From NCBI RefSeq assembly GCF_003813865.1, contig NZ_RMVG01000004.1:62001-126000 (forward strand): 64,000 nt of DNA, read 5' to 3'. Positions 7,637 to 19,091 of this stretch are shown here, in pieces (the stretch's first letter is position 1; every line of letters starts with the position of its first letter). The stretch is from Candidatus Pantoea deserta (GTDB lineage Bacteria; Pseudomonadota; Gammaproteobacteria; Enterobacterales; Enterobacteriaceae). The position numbers and the translations under genes were made by a program. Under the pieces are notes generated by a model. It ran no database searches, was not told the origin of the DNA, and worked only from the letters and a program-made list of their open reading frames with translations.

Positions 7637-7795
7637 ACGCCTTTATGTAAGTAAGGTGCGGGCTAAAGATACCCTGCTGAGGATGCTTTATTTCACAGCC
7701 CCTGCTCCACGCCTTTATATAAGTAAGGTGCGGGCTGGTAGCTATTAAAAATTTCTGCGGCCGATGCTTTACTTCAGAGCCTGTGCTCTGCGCGA
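7609..7795. repeat. 72-base-period imperfect tandem repeats
   Basis: The 31-base core at 7634-7664 recurs at 7706-7736 with one change (period 72). A second motif, GGAYGCTTTAYTYCA, precedes each core (7609 and 7681) and appears a third time at 7762 without the core. On the minus strand the period is a multiple of three and one open frame passes through both copies. No protein family is recognised. Confidence 0.8.
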
Positions 7796-7877
7796 TGATG
7801 CTATTCAGACGCAAACAGGTTTAGATATTTCTGAGCCTTATGGCCTAGCCCTTTCAAATCCTTAACGCTTTCCTGTC

Positions 7878-7904
7878 TTAAGTGATCTCTTCCTGAGCCG
7901 ATAA
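7878..7904 (+). promoter_or_regulatory. Predicted sigma-28 (FliA) promoter of the FlxA-like gene
   Basis: The -10 box GCCGATAA at 7897-7904 is a perfect match to the flagellar sigma-28 consensus. It is preceded by exactly 11 bases and TTAAGTGA (7878-7885), which matches five of eight positions of the -35 box TAAAGTTT. Confidence 0.75.
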
Positions 7905-7934
7905 TGATCTTGTCTTATTACAAGGAGGACACCT

Positions 7935-8279
7935 ATGTCATCAATATCCGCTTTATCTGGCAGTACCGGCAGTAGCGCAGGCAGCAGCGCCAGCGTGTCG
8001 TCACAGATTTCCGCGCTAAATAAACAGATCCAGAACATCACGAAGCAGGTAAAAGAGCTATCGGATAATCAGGAGCTGAGCGATGAGCAGAAGTCTGAAA
8101 TGGAACAGATGTACCAGTCACAGATAGCCATGCTTGAAGCGCAGATTGCTCAGCTTGAGCAGAAGCAAACCGAGCAGGCGCAGCAGAAAAGTGAACCGGC
8201 ACCACAGGCGGCGAGCGTGAAAGCGGCTGACGGCATCAACCGCCCGACCGCGACCAACCAAATCAACGTCTATATCTAA
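7935..8279 (+). CDS. FlxA-like small coiled-coil protein
   Basis: 114 residues. Ser-rich N-terminus (1-24), then a long charged/Gln-rich helix (about 25-80, heptad-like: [17 protein letters not shown], then [15 protein letters not shown]) and a polar tail. This is the layout of the FlxA-like family, whose E. coli member is a class-3 flagellar-regulon gene of unknown function. An ideal AAGGAGG at 7922-7928 sets the start. The sigma-28-type promoter upstream supports flagellar co-regulation, although no flagellar gene lies nearby. It overlaps the 3' end of the LysR gene by 4 bases (convergent). It sits beside the tRNA-associated repeat stretch, so it may be an accessory insertion. Confidence 0.8.
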   Translation: MSSISALSGSTGSSAGSSASVSSQISALNKQIQNITKQVKELSDNQELSDEQKSEMEQMYQSQIAMLEAQIAQLEQKQTEQAQQKSEPAPQAASVKAADGINRPTATNQINVYI

Positions 8280-9196
8280 AACGCCGGATTGCTCGTGCGT
8301 TGTTGCGTCAGCAGCATTGCCTGCTGACGCACTTCCTGCCAGATTGCCTCTGATGCGGGCGTCAGTGAGCGGTTTTTCCGCTTAACCAGCATCAGACTAC
8401 GGTTGATTTCGGGATAGAGCCGGCGCACGGTTAATGCCCTGCCCGCCGGCAGCGGCAGAGCCAGCGCAGGTAAAATGCTAATGCCGATGCCCGCATCAAC
8501 CATAGGAAACAGCGTCGCGGGATGTCCGATGTCCTGCACGACGTTGATCGCCACCTGCTGCTGGCGCAGCGCCGCGTCAATCAGCGCGCGGCTGCCCGAC
8601 GCGTAATCCTGTAATACCATATCGCGCCCTGCCAGCATGCTCCACTGCGCCTTATCCACCGAGGCGAGCGGATCGTCGCTGCGGCATAGCAGCAAAAATG
8701 GCTCTTCCAGAATCCGCTGGCAGTCAAGATCGCTGTCGGTAAGCGGGCCGATAACAATACCAAAATCCACTTCAGCGTTGCGGACGCTCTGTAAAACCAC
8801 CTGCTGCATCCGGTCATGCAAAATCACTTTTATATCAGGATAGCTTTGCTGGCTGGCGGCAAGACACTGCGGCATAAGATGCGCGGAGATAGTCTGGCTG
8901 GCGGCGATGCGCACCGTGCCGCTTCGCTGCTCACCGTAGCTGCGAATATCCAGCAGCGTAGAGTTTATCTCTTCCAGCAGGCTCGCCATACGTGAGGCCA
9001 GCTGCTGTCCTGCTTCCGTCAGCACCACCTCGCGGGTGGTTCGATCCAGCAGCCTCACGCCGGTAACCGCCTCCAGCTCTTTAATGCTGTGGCTGACGGC
9101 CGACTGACTCAGTCCAATGACCTGACCGGCCTGACTAAAACCGCCATGATGGGCGACGGCGACAAAAATGCGAAGCTGACGCAGAGTGTAATTCAT
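8276..9196 (-). CDS. yfeR: LysR-family transcriptional regulator (YfeR-like)
   Basis: 306 residues. N-terminal winged helix-turn-helix (about 1-60: [20 protein letters not shown], then [14 protein letters not shown]) and a LysR substrate domain (about 90-290). It is divergent from the sodium/bile-acid-type symporter gene, which it probably regulates from the shared 95-base gap, as yfeR and yfeH are arranged in E. coli. The inducer is unknown. The gap contains a palindrome with LysR-type spacing (9212-9230). Confidence 0.88.
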   Translation of the reverse strand: MNYTLRQLRIFVAVAHHGGFSQAGQVIGLSQSAVSHSIKELEAVTGVRLLDRTTREVVLTEAGQQLASRMASLLEEINSTLLDIRSYGEQRSGTVRIAASQTISAHLMPQCLAASQQSYPDIKVILHDRMQQVVLQSVRNAEVDFGIVIGPLTDSDLDCQRILEEPFLLLCRSDDPLASVDKAQWSMLAGRDMVLQDYASGSRALIDAALRQQQVAINVVQDIGHPATLFPMVDAGIGISILPALALPLPAGRALTVRRLYPEINRSLMLVKRKNRSLTPASEAIWQEVRQQAMLLTQQRTSNPAF

Positions 9197-9211
9197 CTAA
9201 AGCGCTCATAG

Positions 9212-9230
9212 ATTGATGCAATAAATCAAT
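9212..9230. promoter_or_regulatory. Probable LysR-type operator between yfeR and yfeH
   Basis: ATTGAT, 7 bases, ATCAAT: a perfect 6-bp inverted repeat that includes the T-N11-A pattern of LysR sites, placed 16 bases upstream of the yfeR start and 62 upstream of yfeH. Confidence 0.6.
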
Positions 9231-9291
9231 TTTATTTCTAAACCCGCTTGCTGCACAATCACAGCATGTAACTTTTAACCGGATTTTAACA

Positions 9292-10305
9292 ATGGGATTT
9301 CTGCGACTCGATCCAATGATGATCAAACTGATCATTACGGTGCTGCTGGCGACCTTTCTGCCTGCTAAAGGCGTCTTTGTCGATCTCTTCGACTATCTGA
9401 CCACGGCTGCTATCGCCCTGCTGTTTTTTATGCACGGCGCTAAGCTGTCGCGCGACAAGATCATTGCGGGCAGCAGCCACTGGCGACTGCATTTGTGGAT
9501 TATGTTCAGCACCTTTGTGCTCTTCCCGATTATTGGCCTGCTGATCGTCTGGTGGCATCCGGTCAATCTTTCTGCGGAAATTTATACCGGCTTTATCTAT
9601 CTCTGTATCCTGCCCGCCACCGTACAGTCTGCTATCGCCTTTACCTCTATGGCAGGCGGCAACGTCGCGGCCGCGGTATGCAGCGCATCAGCGTCGAGTC
9701 TGCTGGGCGTCTTTATCTCGCCGCTGCTGGTAAATCTGGTGATGGACGTGCACAGCAGCACGCCGACCGACGGATTTGAGCAGGTCGGTAAAATTATGCT
9801 GCAACTGCTGGTGCCGTTTGTTCTGGGCCATCTGTCGCGTCGCTGGATTGCCGGCTGGGTGGAAAAACATCGCGGCCTGATTGGCAAGACCGACCAGACC
9901 TCGATTCTGCTGGTGGTTTACTCCGCCTTTAGCGAAGCGGTGGTCAACGGCATCTGGCATCGCGTCGGCATTGATACCCTGCTGTGGATCCTGGCGGGCT
10001 GCATCCTGCTGCTGGCGCTGGTGCTGGCGATCAATATCTGCGCCTCGCGTTTGTTCGGCTTTAACCGCGCCGATGAGATCGTAGTGCTGTTTTGCGGTTC
10101 GAAAAAGAGTCTGGCGAACGGGGTGCCAATGGCCAATATTCTGTTCCCGGCCAGCGCAGTGGGGATTATTGTGCTGCCGCTGATGATCTTTCATCAGGTG
10201 CAGCTGATGGTCTGCTCTTATATTGCCCAGCGTTATAAAGTCAGCCATGAGAAAAAGCTGGCGCAGCAGGCTGTAAAAGCGTCGGTAGTCGAGTCGCAGA
10301 AATAA
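9292..10305 (+). CDS. yfeH: Bile acid:sodium symporter family protein (YfeH-like)
   Basis: 337 residues with about nine to ten membrane helices. It is a member of the SBF-like/DUF4137 branch: LLFFMHGAKLSRDKI around 43-60, LPATVQSAIAFTSMAGGN around 104-121, and a late CGSKKSLANGVPMA segment around 266-280 that resembles the sodium-binding crossover of SBF transporters. Likely a Na+-coupled organic anion carrier in the inner membrane; substrate unknown. The divergent LysR gene is its probable regulator. Ends at a bidirectional terminator shared with ypeB. Confidence 0.88.
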   Translation: MGFLRLDPMMIKLIITVLLATFLPAKGVFVDLFDYLTTAAIALLFFMHGAKLSRDKIIAGSSHWRLHLWIMFSTFVLFPIIGLLIVWWHPVNLSAEIYTGFIYLCILPATVQSAIAFTSMAGGNVAAAVCSASASSLLGVFISPLLVNLVMDVHSSTPTDGFEQVGKIMLQLLVPFVLGHLSRRWIAGWVEKHRGLIGKTDQTSILLVVYSAFSEAVVNGIWHRVGIDTLLWILAGCILLLALVLAINICASRLFGFNRADEIVVLFCGSKKSLANGVPMANILFPASAVGIIVLPLMIFHQVQLMVCSYIAQRYKVSHEKKLAQQAVKASVVESQK

Positions 10306-10306
10306 C

Positions 10307-10334
10307 AAAAAGCCCGCCGAAGCGGGCTTTTTTA
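10307..10334. terminator. Bidirectional terminator between yfeH and ypeB
   Basis: AGCCCGC with GCGGGCT around CGAA, A-run before and T-run after. Confidence 0.9.
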
Positions 10335-10550
10335 TACTTCGCGCTTAAGGGGCTTCACCAGACCTTCCAGTCCTTCAATCTTGATGGCGAGCGTCATCTG
10401 CATCAGCTCGCCCAGATGACCTGACGGAAATTCGCCTTTCCGCGCAAACCACAGCAGATAAGGCTCCGGCAAATCGATAAGCAGGCAGCCTTTATATTTG
10501 CCAAAGGGCATGGCGGTATTGGCGATTTCAACCAGGTGCGCTTTATCCAT
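10332..10550 (-). CDS. ypeB: DUF3820 family small protein YpeB
   Basis: 72 residues, soluble. Family signature MPFGKYKG at 14-21 and a hydrophobic LPEPYLLWFARKGEFP stretch. Function unknown. Its ATG lies one base beyond the ligA stop, so it is the distal gene of a ligA-ypeB transcription unit, the same arrangement as in E. coli. Confidence 0.9.
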   Translation of the reverse strand: MDKAHLVEIANTAMPFGKYKGCLLIDLPEPYLLWFARKGEFPSGHLGELMQMTLAIKIEGLEGLVKPLKREV

Positions 10551-10551
10551 A

Positions 10552-12579
<2,028 letters not shown>

Positions 12580-12585
12580 TCAGAT

Positions 12586-12612
12586 AAAAAACCCCCGACA
12601 GGCGGGGGTTTG
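12586..12612 (-). terminator. Terminator between zipA and ligA
   Basis: On the minus strand AACCCCCG pairs with CGGGGGTT and is followed by a T-run; it lies 25 bases after the zipA stop and ends before the ligA start. Confidence 0.85.
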
Positions 12613-12636
12613 GTAAGTCACAATTAACAGCCTGGC

Positions 12637-13686
12637 TTATTCCTGGGCTTCAACAACCTCGCGAATGCGGGTTTTATAGGTTTCCAGCTTCTGCGGCGTC
12701 ATCATGCGGCGCTCATCGTCCAGCACGACGCCGCCCACATCGTCAGCAATACGCTGCGCCGACTGTAGCATCAGCTTGAAGTTTTGGTTCGCATCGCCGT
12801 AGGAGGGCACCATCATAAAGATAGAGACGCCTGGCGTGGAAAAATCAGACATCTCATCCGGATTGAACGAGCCGGGCTTGACCATATTGGCCAGGCTGAA
12901 CAGCACCGGGCCGCTGCCTGCCGGGCTGAGATGACGATGGAAGATGTTCATTTCACCAAACTGGAAGCCTGCCTGCAAAATGCCCTGAAGCAGCGCCTCG
13001 CCGTTTAGCGTGCCGCCGGTATGGGCGGCGACATGCAGCACCAGCACTGCCTCTTTCGGCTTGCTGGCGGCTTTGGGCGCGTCCTGACGCACAGGCGCAG
13101 GCTGTTCCGGCTGATGATGAGCGGGCTGCTGCGGCTGGTGATGAGCAGGCTGCTGCGGCTGCGGCTCGGCCTGAAACTCCGGCTCAGGCTGCGCCGCTTC
13201 CAGCGGATCGGCCTGAATCGGCTGCGCAGGGGCGAAGCGCGGCGCAGGCTCCTGCGGCGCAGCAGGCTGAGCGGGCTGTGGCTGAGGCTGAGGCTGCTGC
13301 GGACGCGGCTGTTGTGGCTGAGGCGTCAGCAGCGGGTCGTTTTCAGGCTGAGGCTGCGGACGCGCAGTCTGCTGACGCGGCGCCTCTGCCGTCGCGCTGA
13401 AAGCAGGCGCGTCGTCCTGCTGGTCATCGCGCAAATGATCGATACGCGGCTCCTGATGCTGGTAAGGCCGCTCGTGGCGCACGCGCACCTCGCCGACGCC
13501 CTCTTCTTCGTCGTCGGTCAGATTGTCTTCATCATCGCGCTGTTCGCGCTGCTTGAGCCGTTTGTGCGGGCGATCGCGGAACACTGACGAGCGCTCTTTA
13601 CGGCTGGTCCACAGTCCGTGAAGGAGAAGCGCTATAATGGCGATCGCGCCAACAACGATTAATATCAGACGCAAATCCTGCATCAT
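12637..13686 (-). CDS. zipA: Cell division protein ZipA
   Basis: 349 residues from the double ATG at 13686 (MMQDLRLIL, the conserved ZipA start). An in-frame ATG at 13725 would add 13 residues not seen in the family. N-terminal membrane anchor (about 5-27), basic/acidic stretch, a long Pro/Gln-rich flexible linker (about 85-200, with [14 protein letters not shown]-type repeats) and the C-terminal FtsZ-binding domain (about 210-340). It tethers FtsZ filaments to the inner membrane at the septum. Divergent from cysZ across a 218-base gap. Confidence 0.97.
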   Translation of the reverse strand: MMQDLRLILIVVGAIAIIALLLHGLWTSRKERSSVFRDRPHKRLKQREQRDDEDNLTDDEEEGVGEVRVRHERPYQHQEPRIDHLRDDQQDDAPAFSATAEAPRQQTARPQPQPENDPLLTPQPQQPRPQQPQPQPQPAQPAAPQEPAPRFAPAQPIQADPLEAAQPEPEFQAEPQPQQPAHHQPQQPAHHQPEQPAPVRQDAPKAASKPKEAVLVLHVAAHTGGTLNGEALLQGILQAGFQFGEMNIFHRHLSPAGSGPVLFSLANMVKPGSFNPDEMSDFSTPGVSIFMMVPSYGDANQNFKLMLQSAQRIADDVGGVVLDDERRMMTPQKLETYKTRIREVVEAQE

Positions 13687-13904
13687 TGTATTCTCTGTTG
13701 TTCCAATACCTTGCCACCGCGGCAAACTTTATCCTCTAACTGTATTTGCCCAGCTAAACAAGTGCAAGCTCGTGCAGTATTTTCTGACAAATAAGATAGT
13801 CACCCCACGTTTTTTTGCTGTTTTTTCACACAATCGCCTCATGGTCAGGAGAAAAAGCCAGGTTATCATGGGCGCGCCTGATTATTTTCTGGAGAGATGC
13901 CTGT

Positions 13905-14672
13905 ATGGCCCAAGACAATACTGTCTCACGTTACAACGGCGTGCACTATTTTAGCGAAGGATGGAGACTGGTTCGTCTGCCCGGCATCCGGCGTTTTGTC
14001 ATTATTCCGCTGCTGGTCAATATCCTGCTGCTGGGCGGCGCGTTTGTCTGGCTGTTTTACCGTCTGGGCAGCTGGATCCCTCAGCTAATGGCGCAGATTC
14101 CCGACTGGCTTCAGTGGCTGAGCTATCTGCTCTGGCCGCTGTCGGTGATCTCTATCGTACTGGTGTTCAGCTACTTCTTTTCTACTATTGCCAACTGGAT
14201 CGCCGCGCCCTTTTGCGGCCTGCTGGCGGAACAGCTGGAAGGCCGTCTGACCGGCCAGCCTTTACCGGACAGCGGCTGGCTGGGAATGCTGAAAGATGTG
14301 CCGCGCATTATGAAACGCGAGCTGCAAAAGCTTGGCTACTATCTGCCGCGCGCGCTTGGCCTGCTGCTGCTCTATTTTATTCCGGGCTTCGGGCAGACGG
14401 TCGCGCCGGTGCTGTGGTTCCTGTTCAGCGCCTGGATGCTTTCAGTGCAATACTGCGACTATCCCTTCGATAATCATAAAGTCAGCTTCCAGCAGATGCG
14501 CATTGCGCTGCGCCAGCACAAAACGGCCAACATGCAGTTCGGCGCGCTGGTGAGTTTGTTCACCATGATCCCGGTGCTTAACCTGGCCATTATGCCGGTG
14601 GCGGTATGCGGCGCGACGGCGATGTGGGTCGATCGCTATCGCCAGCAACTGGGACGTATTGAGCTACGCTAG
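13905..14672 (+). CDS. cysZ: Sulfate transporter CysZ
   Basis: 255 residues from the ATG at 13905 (RBS GGAG at 13891-13894). The longer frame from 13815 adds 30 residues with no family match. Four hydrophobic segments, with the conserved [14 protein letters not shown] start and [15 protein letters not shown] around 87-101. Inner-membrane sulfate permease that feeds assimilatory sulfate reduction. Next to cysK, as in E. coli; the 142-base gap to cysK holds the cysK promoter. Confidence 0.95.
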   Translation: MAQDNTVSRYNGVHYFSEGWRLVRLPGIRRFVIIPLLVNILLLGGAFVWLFYRLGSWIPQLMAQIPDWLQWLSYLLWPLSVISIVLVFSYFFSTIANWIAAPFCGLLAEQLEGRLTGQPLPDSGWLGMLKDVPRIMKRELQKLGYYLPRALGLLLLYFIPGFGQTVAPVLWFLFSAWMLSVQYCDYPFDNHKVSFQQMRIALRQHKTANMQFGALVSLFTMIPVLNLAIMPVAVCGATAMWVDRYRQQLGRIELR

Positions 14673-14747
14673 TACTCATCAGGACGCCTTATGCATTTTT
14701 TTACAAGGCTTATTGCGTGGGGACATATAGATATGCGTTTTCTTTCC

Positions 14748-14775
14748 TTCCGCCCGTAAACAGAAAGGGTATGCT
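14748..14775 (+). promoter_or_regulatory. Candidate cysK promoter
   Basis: TATGCT at 14770-14775 as -10 box, with only a weak -35 (TTCCGC at 14748). The weak -35 fits an activator-dependent promoter, and the AT-rich sequence upstream (14720-14745) is where CysB would be expected. Assigned from position and composition only. Confidence 0.4.
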
Positions 14776-14814
14776 CTGAGGGTTCCCAATAATTCATACA
14801 GTTAAGGACGGGCT

Positions 14815-15786
14815 ATGAGTAAGATCTATGAAGATAACTCTTTGACAATTGGTCATACGCCACTGGTTCGACTGAACCGCATCGGTAACGGCCGCATTCT
14901 GGCGAAGGTAGAATCCCGTAACCCGAGCTTCAGCGTAAAATGCCGTATCGGTGCCAATATGATTTGGGACGCAGAGAAACGCGGCATTTTGAAACCCGGC
15001 GTTGAGCTGGTTGAGCCGACCAGCGGCAACACCGGCATCGCGCTGGCCTATGTGGCGGCGGCGCGCGGCTACAAGCTGACGCTGACCATGCCGGAGACCA
15101 TGTCTGTTGAGCGACGTAAGCTGCTGAAAGCGCTGGGCGCCAATCTGGTGCTGACCGAAGGGCCGAAAGGCATGAAAGGCGCTATCGCTAAAGCGGAAGA
15201 GATCGTTGCCAGCGATCCAGACAAGTACGTGCTGCTGCAACAGTTCAGCAATCCGGCCAACCCGGAAATTCATGAGAAGACCACCGGTCCTGAGATTTGG
15301 GAAGACACTGACGGCGCAGTAGACGTATTTATTGCTGGCGTCGGCACTGGCGGTACGCTGACCGGCGTCTCCCGCTACATCAAAAACACCAAAGGCAAAA
15401 AAGAGCTGATTACCGTGGCCGTAGAGCCGACCGACTCACCGGTTATCGCTCAGGCGCTGGCAGGCGAAGAGATTAAACCCGGTCCGCACAAGATTCAGGG
15501 TATCGGCGCGGGCTTTATCCCCGGCAACCTGGATCTGGATCTGGTGGATCGCGTCGTCGCTATCACCAATGAAGAGGCCATCAGCACGGCGCGTCAGCTG
15601 ATGGAAGAAGAAGGCATCCTGGCCGGGATCTCCTCTGGGGCGGCCGTTGCGGCAGCGCTGAAGCTTCAGGAAGATGAGTCCTTCGCCAACAAGAACATCG
15701 TGGTTATCCTGCCCTCTTCCGGGGAGCGCTACCTCAGTACCGCGCTCTTTGCCGATCTTTTCACCGAGAAAGAGCTACAGCAGTAA
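14815..15786 (+). CDS. cysK: Cysteine synthase A (O-acetylserine sulfhydrylase A)
   Basis: 323 residues, fold-type II PLP enzyme. Lys42 in FSVKCRIG carries PLP; TSGNTG at 69-74 binds the substrate carboxylate; GTGGTLTG near 176-183 binds the PLP phosphate. Makes cysteine from O-acetylserine and sulfide, and in E. coli forms a complex with CysE. RBS AAGGA at 14803-14807. Followed by its own terminator at 15807-15836. The paralog cysM lies about 5.5 kb downstream on the other strand. Confidence 0.98.
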   Translation: MSKIYEDNSLTIGHTPLVRLNRIGNGRILAKVESRNPSFSVKCRIGANMIWDAEKRGILKPGVELVEPTSGNTGIALAYVAAARGYKLTLTMPETMSVERRKLLKALGANLVLTEGPKGMKGAIAKAEEIVASDPDKYVLLQQFSNPANPEIHEKTTGPEIWEDTDGAVDVFIAGVGTGGTLTGVSRYIKNTKGKKELITVAVEPTDSPVIAQALAGEEIKPGPHKIQGIGAGFIPGNLDLDLVDRVVAITNEEAISTARQLMEEEGILAGISSGAAVAAALKLQEDESFANKNIVVILPSSGERYLSTALFADLFTEKELQQ

Positions 15787-15806
15787 GTTTTGCGTGCGAA
15801 AATGCT

Positions 15807-15836
15807 GAAAAAAGCACCCGAACGGGTGCTTTTTTG
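15807..15836 (+). terminator. cysK terminator
   Basis: AAGCACCCG with CGGGTGCTT around AA, followed by a T-run. Confidence 0.9.
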
Positions 15837-15850
15837 TGGTGCAGATCTCA
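15835..15850. promoter_or_regulatory. Weak CRP-like site upstream of ptsH
   Basis: TGTGG-N6-TCTCA matches eight of ten positions of the CRP consensus. It overlaps the end of the cysK terminator and is over 300 bases upstream of ptsH, so its relevance is uncertain. Confidence 0.3.
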
Positions 15851-16173
15851 CTTTCGTTACCCCCCAGATTGATTTCAGTGACTCAGCTCTGGTATTTAAG
15901 CTGCCAATTATTTCGGTGCCTGAAATTAATCAGCCTTTGAAGTGGATCAAGCTGAATCGATTTACACATTTGGCGATACGGCGAATCACGGCATAATTAG
16001 CAGCTGAAGCGCTCGACATGGATATTGACCCTTCATCTGGAATGACGCAGTTATGCAAGCGCATTTATTGGTCAGCGTCAGGCTATACCCGCGCACCTAC
16101 ACAGGCTAAAGTTACGGCTCCAGGCTAGACTTTAAGTCCATAACACCAAACCTGATAACGTTGGGGAAACAGA
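15851..16173 (+). promoter_or_regulatory. ptsH upstream region with conserved P1 promoter
   Basis: No gene is supported here; a 68-codon frame from 15790 has no RBS and runs through the terminator. The segment GGCTAGACTTTAAG at 16123-16136 and the leader up to GTTGGGGAAA closely resemble the E. coli pts P1 region as I remember it, with TAGACT (16126-16131) as -10 box. GGGGAA at 16162-16167 is the ptsH RBS. Confidence 0.6.
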
Positions 16174-16431
16174 ATGTTCCAGCAAGAAGTTACAATCACC
16201 GCACCTAATGGTCTTCACACTCGCCCTGCTGCGCAGTTTGTTAAAGAAGCAAAAGCGTTCCAGTCAGAAATCACCGTTACCTCTAATGGCAAATCCGCCA
16301 GCGCCAAGAGCTTGTTCAAACTACAGACGCTGGGCCTGACTCAGGGTACGGTTGTGACGCTTTCCGCAGAAGGCGAAGATGAGCAGCAGGCTGTGGAACA
16401 TCTGGTTAAACTGATGGCTGAGCTGGAGTAA
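16174..16431 (+). CDS. ptsH: Phosphocarrier protein HPr
   Basis: 85 residues, the standard HPr length. His15 in PNGLHTRPA accepts phosphate from enzyme I, and Ser46 is in the SASAKS segment. General PTS energy-coupling protein of the cytoplasm, passing phosphate to sugar-specific EIIA domains. First gene of ptsH-ptsI-crr; the gap to ptsI is 159 bases, noticeably longer than in E. coli. Confidence 0.98.
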   Translation: MFQQEVTITAPNGLHTRPAAQFVKEAKAFQSEITVTSNGKSASAKSLFKLQTLGLTQGTVVTLSAEGEDEQQAVEHLVKLMAELE

Positions 16432-16490
16432 TCCAGTCAGCTTTTGCTGTATACCGACTCCTTTGCCCCATTGAGTGCAAACATCTTGAT

Positions 16491-16509
16491 CGCGGACAAC
16501 TTGTCCGCG
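16491..16509. promoter_or_regulatory. Perfect palindrome in the ptsH-ptsI gap
   Basis: CGCGGACAA, one base, TTGTCCGCG: a 9-bp perfect inverted repeat. As RNA it would give a tight hairpin; as DNA it could be a dimer-binding operator. There is no T-run, so it is not a simple terminator. It lies 82 bases before ptsI. Confidence 0.6.
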
Positions 16510-16590
16510 TTATCACATCCGTAGAGTACAGCTCCCGCGACAATGGCAATGCATTGGGTCAAAGAGCCATCGTGATTAAAAGGTAGGGTT

Positions 16591-18318
16591 ATGATTTCAG
16601 GCATTTTAGCATCACCAGGTATCGCTTTCGGCAAAGCTCTGCTGTTGATTGAGGATGAGATCGTCATCAACCGCAAGAAAATTTCTGATGACCAGGTTGA
16701 TCAGGAAGTAAAACGCTTCCTTGATGGCCGCGCTCAGGCTGCGCAGCAGCTGGAAGCCATCAAAGTTAAAGCGGGTGAGACGTTTGGTGAAGAGAAAGCA
16801 GCCATCTTCGAAGGCCACATCATGTTGCTGGAAGACGAAGAGCTGGAGCAGGAAATCATCGACCTCATCAAAAAAGATCACGCGTCAGCCGACGCCGCAG
16901 CCTATTCCGTGATCGACGGTCAGGCGAAAGCGCTGGAAGAGCTGGACGACGAGTACCTTAAAGAACGCGCCGCTGACGTTCGTGACATCGGCAAACGTCT
17001 GCTGCAAAACATCCTCGGTCTGCACATTGTTGACCTGAGCGCAATCCAGGATGAATCCATTCTGGTGGCGAAAGATTTAACCCCGTCGGAAACGGCGCAG
17101 CTAAACCTGAAAAAGGTGCTGGGCTTTATTACCGATCTGGGCGGCCGTACCTCACACACGTCGATCATGGCGCGCTCGCTGGAGCTGCCGGCGATTGTAG
17201 GCACCGGCAATGTCACCGCGACAATCAAAAACGGCGATTTCCTGATTCTGGATGGCGTAAACAACAAAGTTTACGTTAACCCCTCAGAGAGCGAGCTGGA
17301 AGAGCTGAAAGCCGTTCAGACGCAGTATCTGAGCGAGAAACACGAGCTGGCTAAACTGAAAGATCTGCCGGCGATTACGCTGGATGGTCATCAGGTTGAA
17401 GTTTGCGCGAACATCGGTACCGTGCGTGACGTCGCAGGCGCCGAGCGCAACGGCGCTGAAGGCGTCGGTCTCTACCGTACCGAGTTCCTGTTTATGGATC
17501 GCGACTCGCTGCCTACCGAAGAAGAGCAGTTTCAGGCGTACAAAGCCGTTGCCGAAGCCGTCGGCTCGCAGGCGGTCATCGTGCGTACCATGGACATCGG
17601 CGGCGACAAAGATCTGCCTTACATGAACCTGCCGAAAGAAGAGAACCCGTTCCTCGGCTGGCGCGCTATCCGTATTGCCATGGATCGCAAAGAGATCCTG
17701 CACGCTCAGCTGCGCGCTATTTTACGCGCTTCCGCCTTTGGCAAGCTGCGCATTATGTTCCCGATGATCATCTCTGTGGAAGAAGTACGCAGCCTGAAGG
17801 GCGAGCTGGAAATCCTCAAGGCGCAGCTGCGCGAAGAAGGAAAAGCCTTCGACGAGAGCATCGAAGTGGGCATTATGGTGGAAACACCGGCTTCTGCGGT
17901 TATTGCGCGCCATCTGGCAAAAGAAGTGGACTTCTTCAGTATTGGAACAAACGACCTGACACAGTATACACTGGCTGTCGATCGCGGTAATGATCTGATT
18001 TCTCACCTGTATAATCCGATGACGCCGTCGGTGCTTGGCTTAATCAAGCAGGTGATTGACGCGTCTCATGCCGAAGGTAAGTGGACCGGCATGTGTGGTG
18101 AGCTGGCTGGTGATGAACGTGCTACACTACTGTTACTGGGTATGGGGCTGGACGAATTTAGTATGAGTGCCATTTCAATCCCAGGGATTAAGAAAATCAT
18201 TCGCAATACTAATTTCGAAGATGCGAAGGCTCTGGCGGAGCAGGCTCTGGCTCAACCAACAGCAGAAGATCTGATGAACCTGGTCAACAAGTTCATCAAA
18301 GAGAAAACGCTCTGCTGA
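16591..18318 (+). CDS. ptsI: PTS enzyme I (phosphoenolpyruvate-protein phosphotransferase)
   Basis: 575 residues. N-terminal HPr-binding helical domain, the phosphohistidine swivel domain with His189 in [11 protein letters not shown], and the C-terminal PEP-binding TIM barrel with [11 protein letters not shown] and the Cys of [13 protein letters not shown] near 502. It autophosphorylates from PEP and passes phosphate to HPr. RBS AAGGTAGGG upstream of the ATG at 16591, as in E. coli. Confidence 0.98.
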   Translation: MISGILASPGIAFGKALLLIEDEIVINRKKISDDQVDQEVKRFLDGRAQAAQQLEAIKVKAGETFGEEKAAIFEGHIMLLEDEELEQEIIDLIKKDHASADAAAYSVIDGQAKALEELDDEYLKERAADVRDIGKRLLQNILGLHIVDLSAIQDESILVAKDLTPSETAQLNLKKVLGFITDLGGRTSHTSIMARSLELPAIVGTGNVTATIKNGDFLILDGVNNKVYVNPSESELEELKAVQTQYLSEKHELAKLKDLPAITLDGHQVEVCANIGTVRDVAGAERNGAEGVGLYRTEFLFMDRDSLPTEEEQFQAYKAVAEAVGSQAVIVRTMDIGGDKDLPYMNLPKEENPFLGWRAIRIAMDRKEILHAQLRAILRASAFGKLRIMFPMIISVEEVRSLKGELEILKAQLREEGKAFDESIEVGIMVETPASAVIARHLAKEVDFFSIGTNDLTQYTLAVDRGNDLISHLYNPMTPSVLGLIKQVIDASHAEGKWTGMCGELAGDERATLLLLGMGLDEFSMSAISIPGIKKIIRNTNFEDAKALAEQALAQPTAEDLMNLVNKFIKEKTLC

Positions 18319-18360
18319 TCCACGAGACGCTGGCCCAACAATACTGTTTAGGAGAAGAAT

Positions 18361-18864
18361 ATGGGTTTTCTTGACAAGCTTTTTGGCAATAAATCAGAAA
18401 GCACATCTGGGACGATTGATATTGTTGCGCCTCTGTCAGGCGAGATCGTAAACATTGAAGACGTACCGGATGTAGTATTTGCCGAAAAGATCGTGGGCGA
18501 CGGCATCGCTATCAAACCCACCGGCAATAAAATGGTAGCGCCGGTAGATGGGACTATCGGTAAGATTTTCGAAACCAACCATGCGTTTTCAATCGAGTCT
18601 GACAACGGCATTGAGCTGTTTGTGCACTTTGGTATTGATACGGTAGAGCTGAAAGGCGAAGGCTTTAAGCGTATCGCCGAAGAAGGCCAGAAGGTCAAGA
18701 AAGGCGACGTAGTGATCGAGTTTGATCTGCCGCTGCTGGAAGAAAAAGCGAAATCTACGCTGACGCCTGTGGTTATCTCCAACATGGACGAGATCAAAGA
18801 GCTGATTAAGCTTTCTGGTCAGGTTACCGTTGGCGAAACGCCGGTTATCCGCATCAAGAAGTAA
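18361..18864 (+). CDS. crr: PTS glucose-specific EIIA component
   Basis: 167 residues, about two shorter than E. coli. The two active-site histidines are His74 (ETNHAF) and the phosphorylated His89 (LFVHFGID). Cytoplasmic beta-sandwich that passes phosphate to EIICB-Glc; its phosphorylation state controls adenylate cyclase and inducer exclusion. Closes the pts operon before a strong terminator. Confidence 0.97.
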   Translation: MGFLDKLFGNKSESTSGTIDIVAPLSGEIVNIEDVPDVVFAEKIVGDGIAIKPTGNKMVAPVDGTIGKIFETNHAFSIESDNGIELFVHFGIDTVELKGEGFKRIAEEGQKVKKGDVVIEFDLPLLEEKAKSTLTPVVISNMDEIKELIKLSGQVTVGETPVIRIKK

Positions 18865-18880
18865 CGGATTCAGCGAAGAG

Positions 18881-18909
18881 AAACGGCACCCTCAGGGTGC
18901 CGTTTTTTT
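18881..18909 (+). terminator. pts operon terminator
   Basis: ACGGCACCCT with AGGGTGCCGT (10-bp stem) followed by eight T. Confidence 0.92.
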
Positions 18910-19091
18910 TAGCTATTCGGTCCCGGCGGCGCAGGCGACGGGAAGCGACAGCAAGGCCGTCGGGCGCGTCACTACCCTTATCGGGCCTGAGACACGCCCG
19001 TTATCACGCGAGACGCGCGCGCCTGGCCGTTTTACCCCTGCTGCTGTTTTTCTGCGATCCCGCTCTGATAGCGCGGCGCTGAAAGAAAAAG

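Noticed and set aside
13021-13587. Arg-rich frame opposite zipA.
   Set aside because: It is the complement of the Pro/Gln-rich ZipA linker; the repetitive composition explains its length.
15790-15996. 68-codon frame after cysK.
   Set aside because: No ribosome site; it passes through the cysK terminator, and the sequence resembles a control region.
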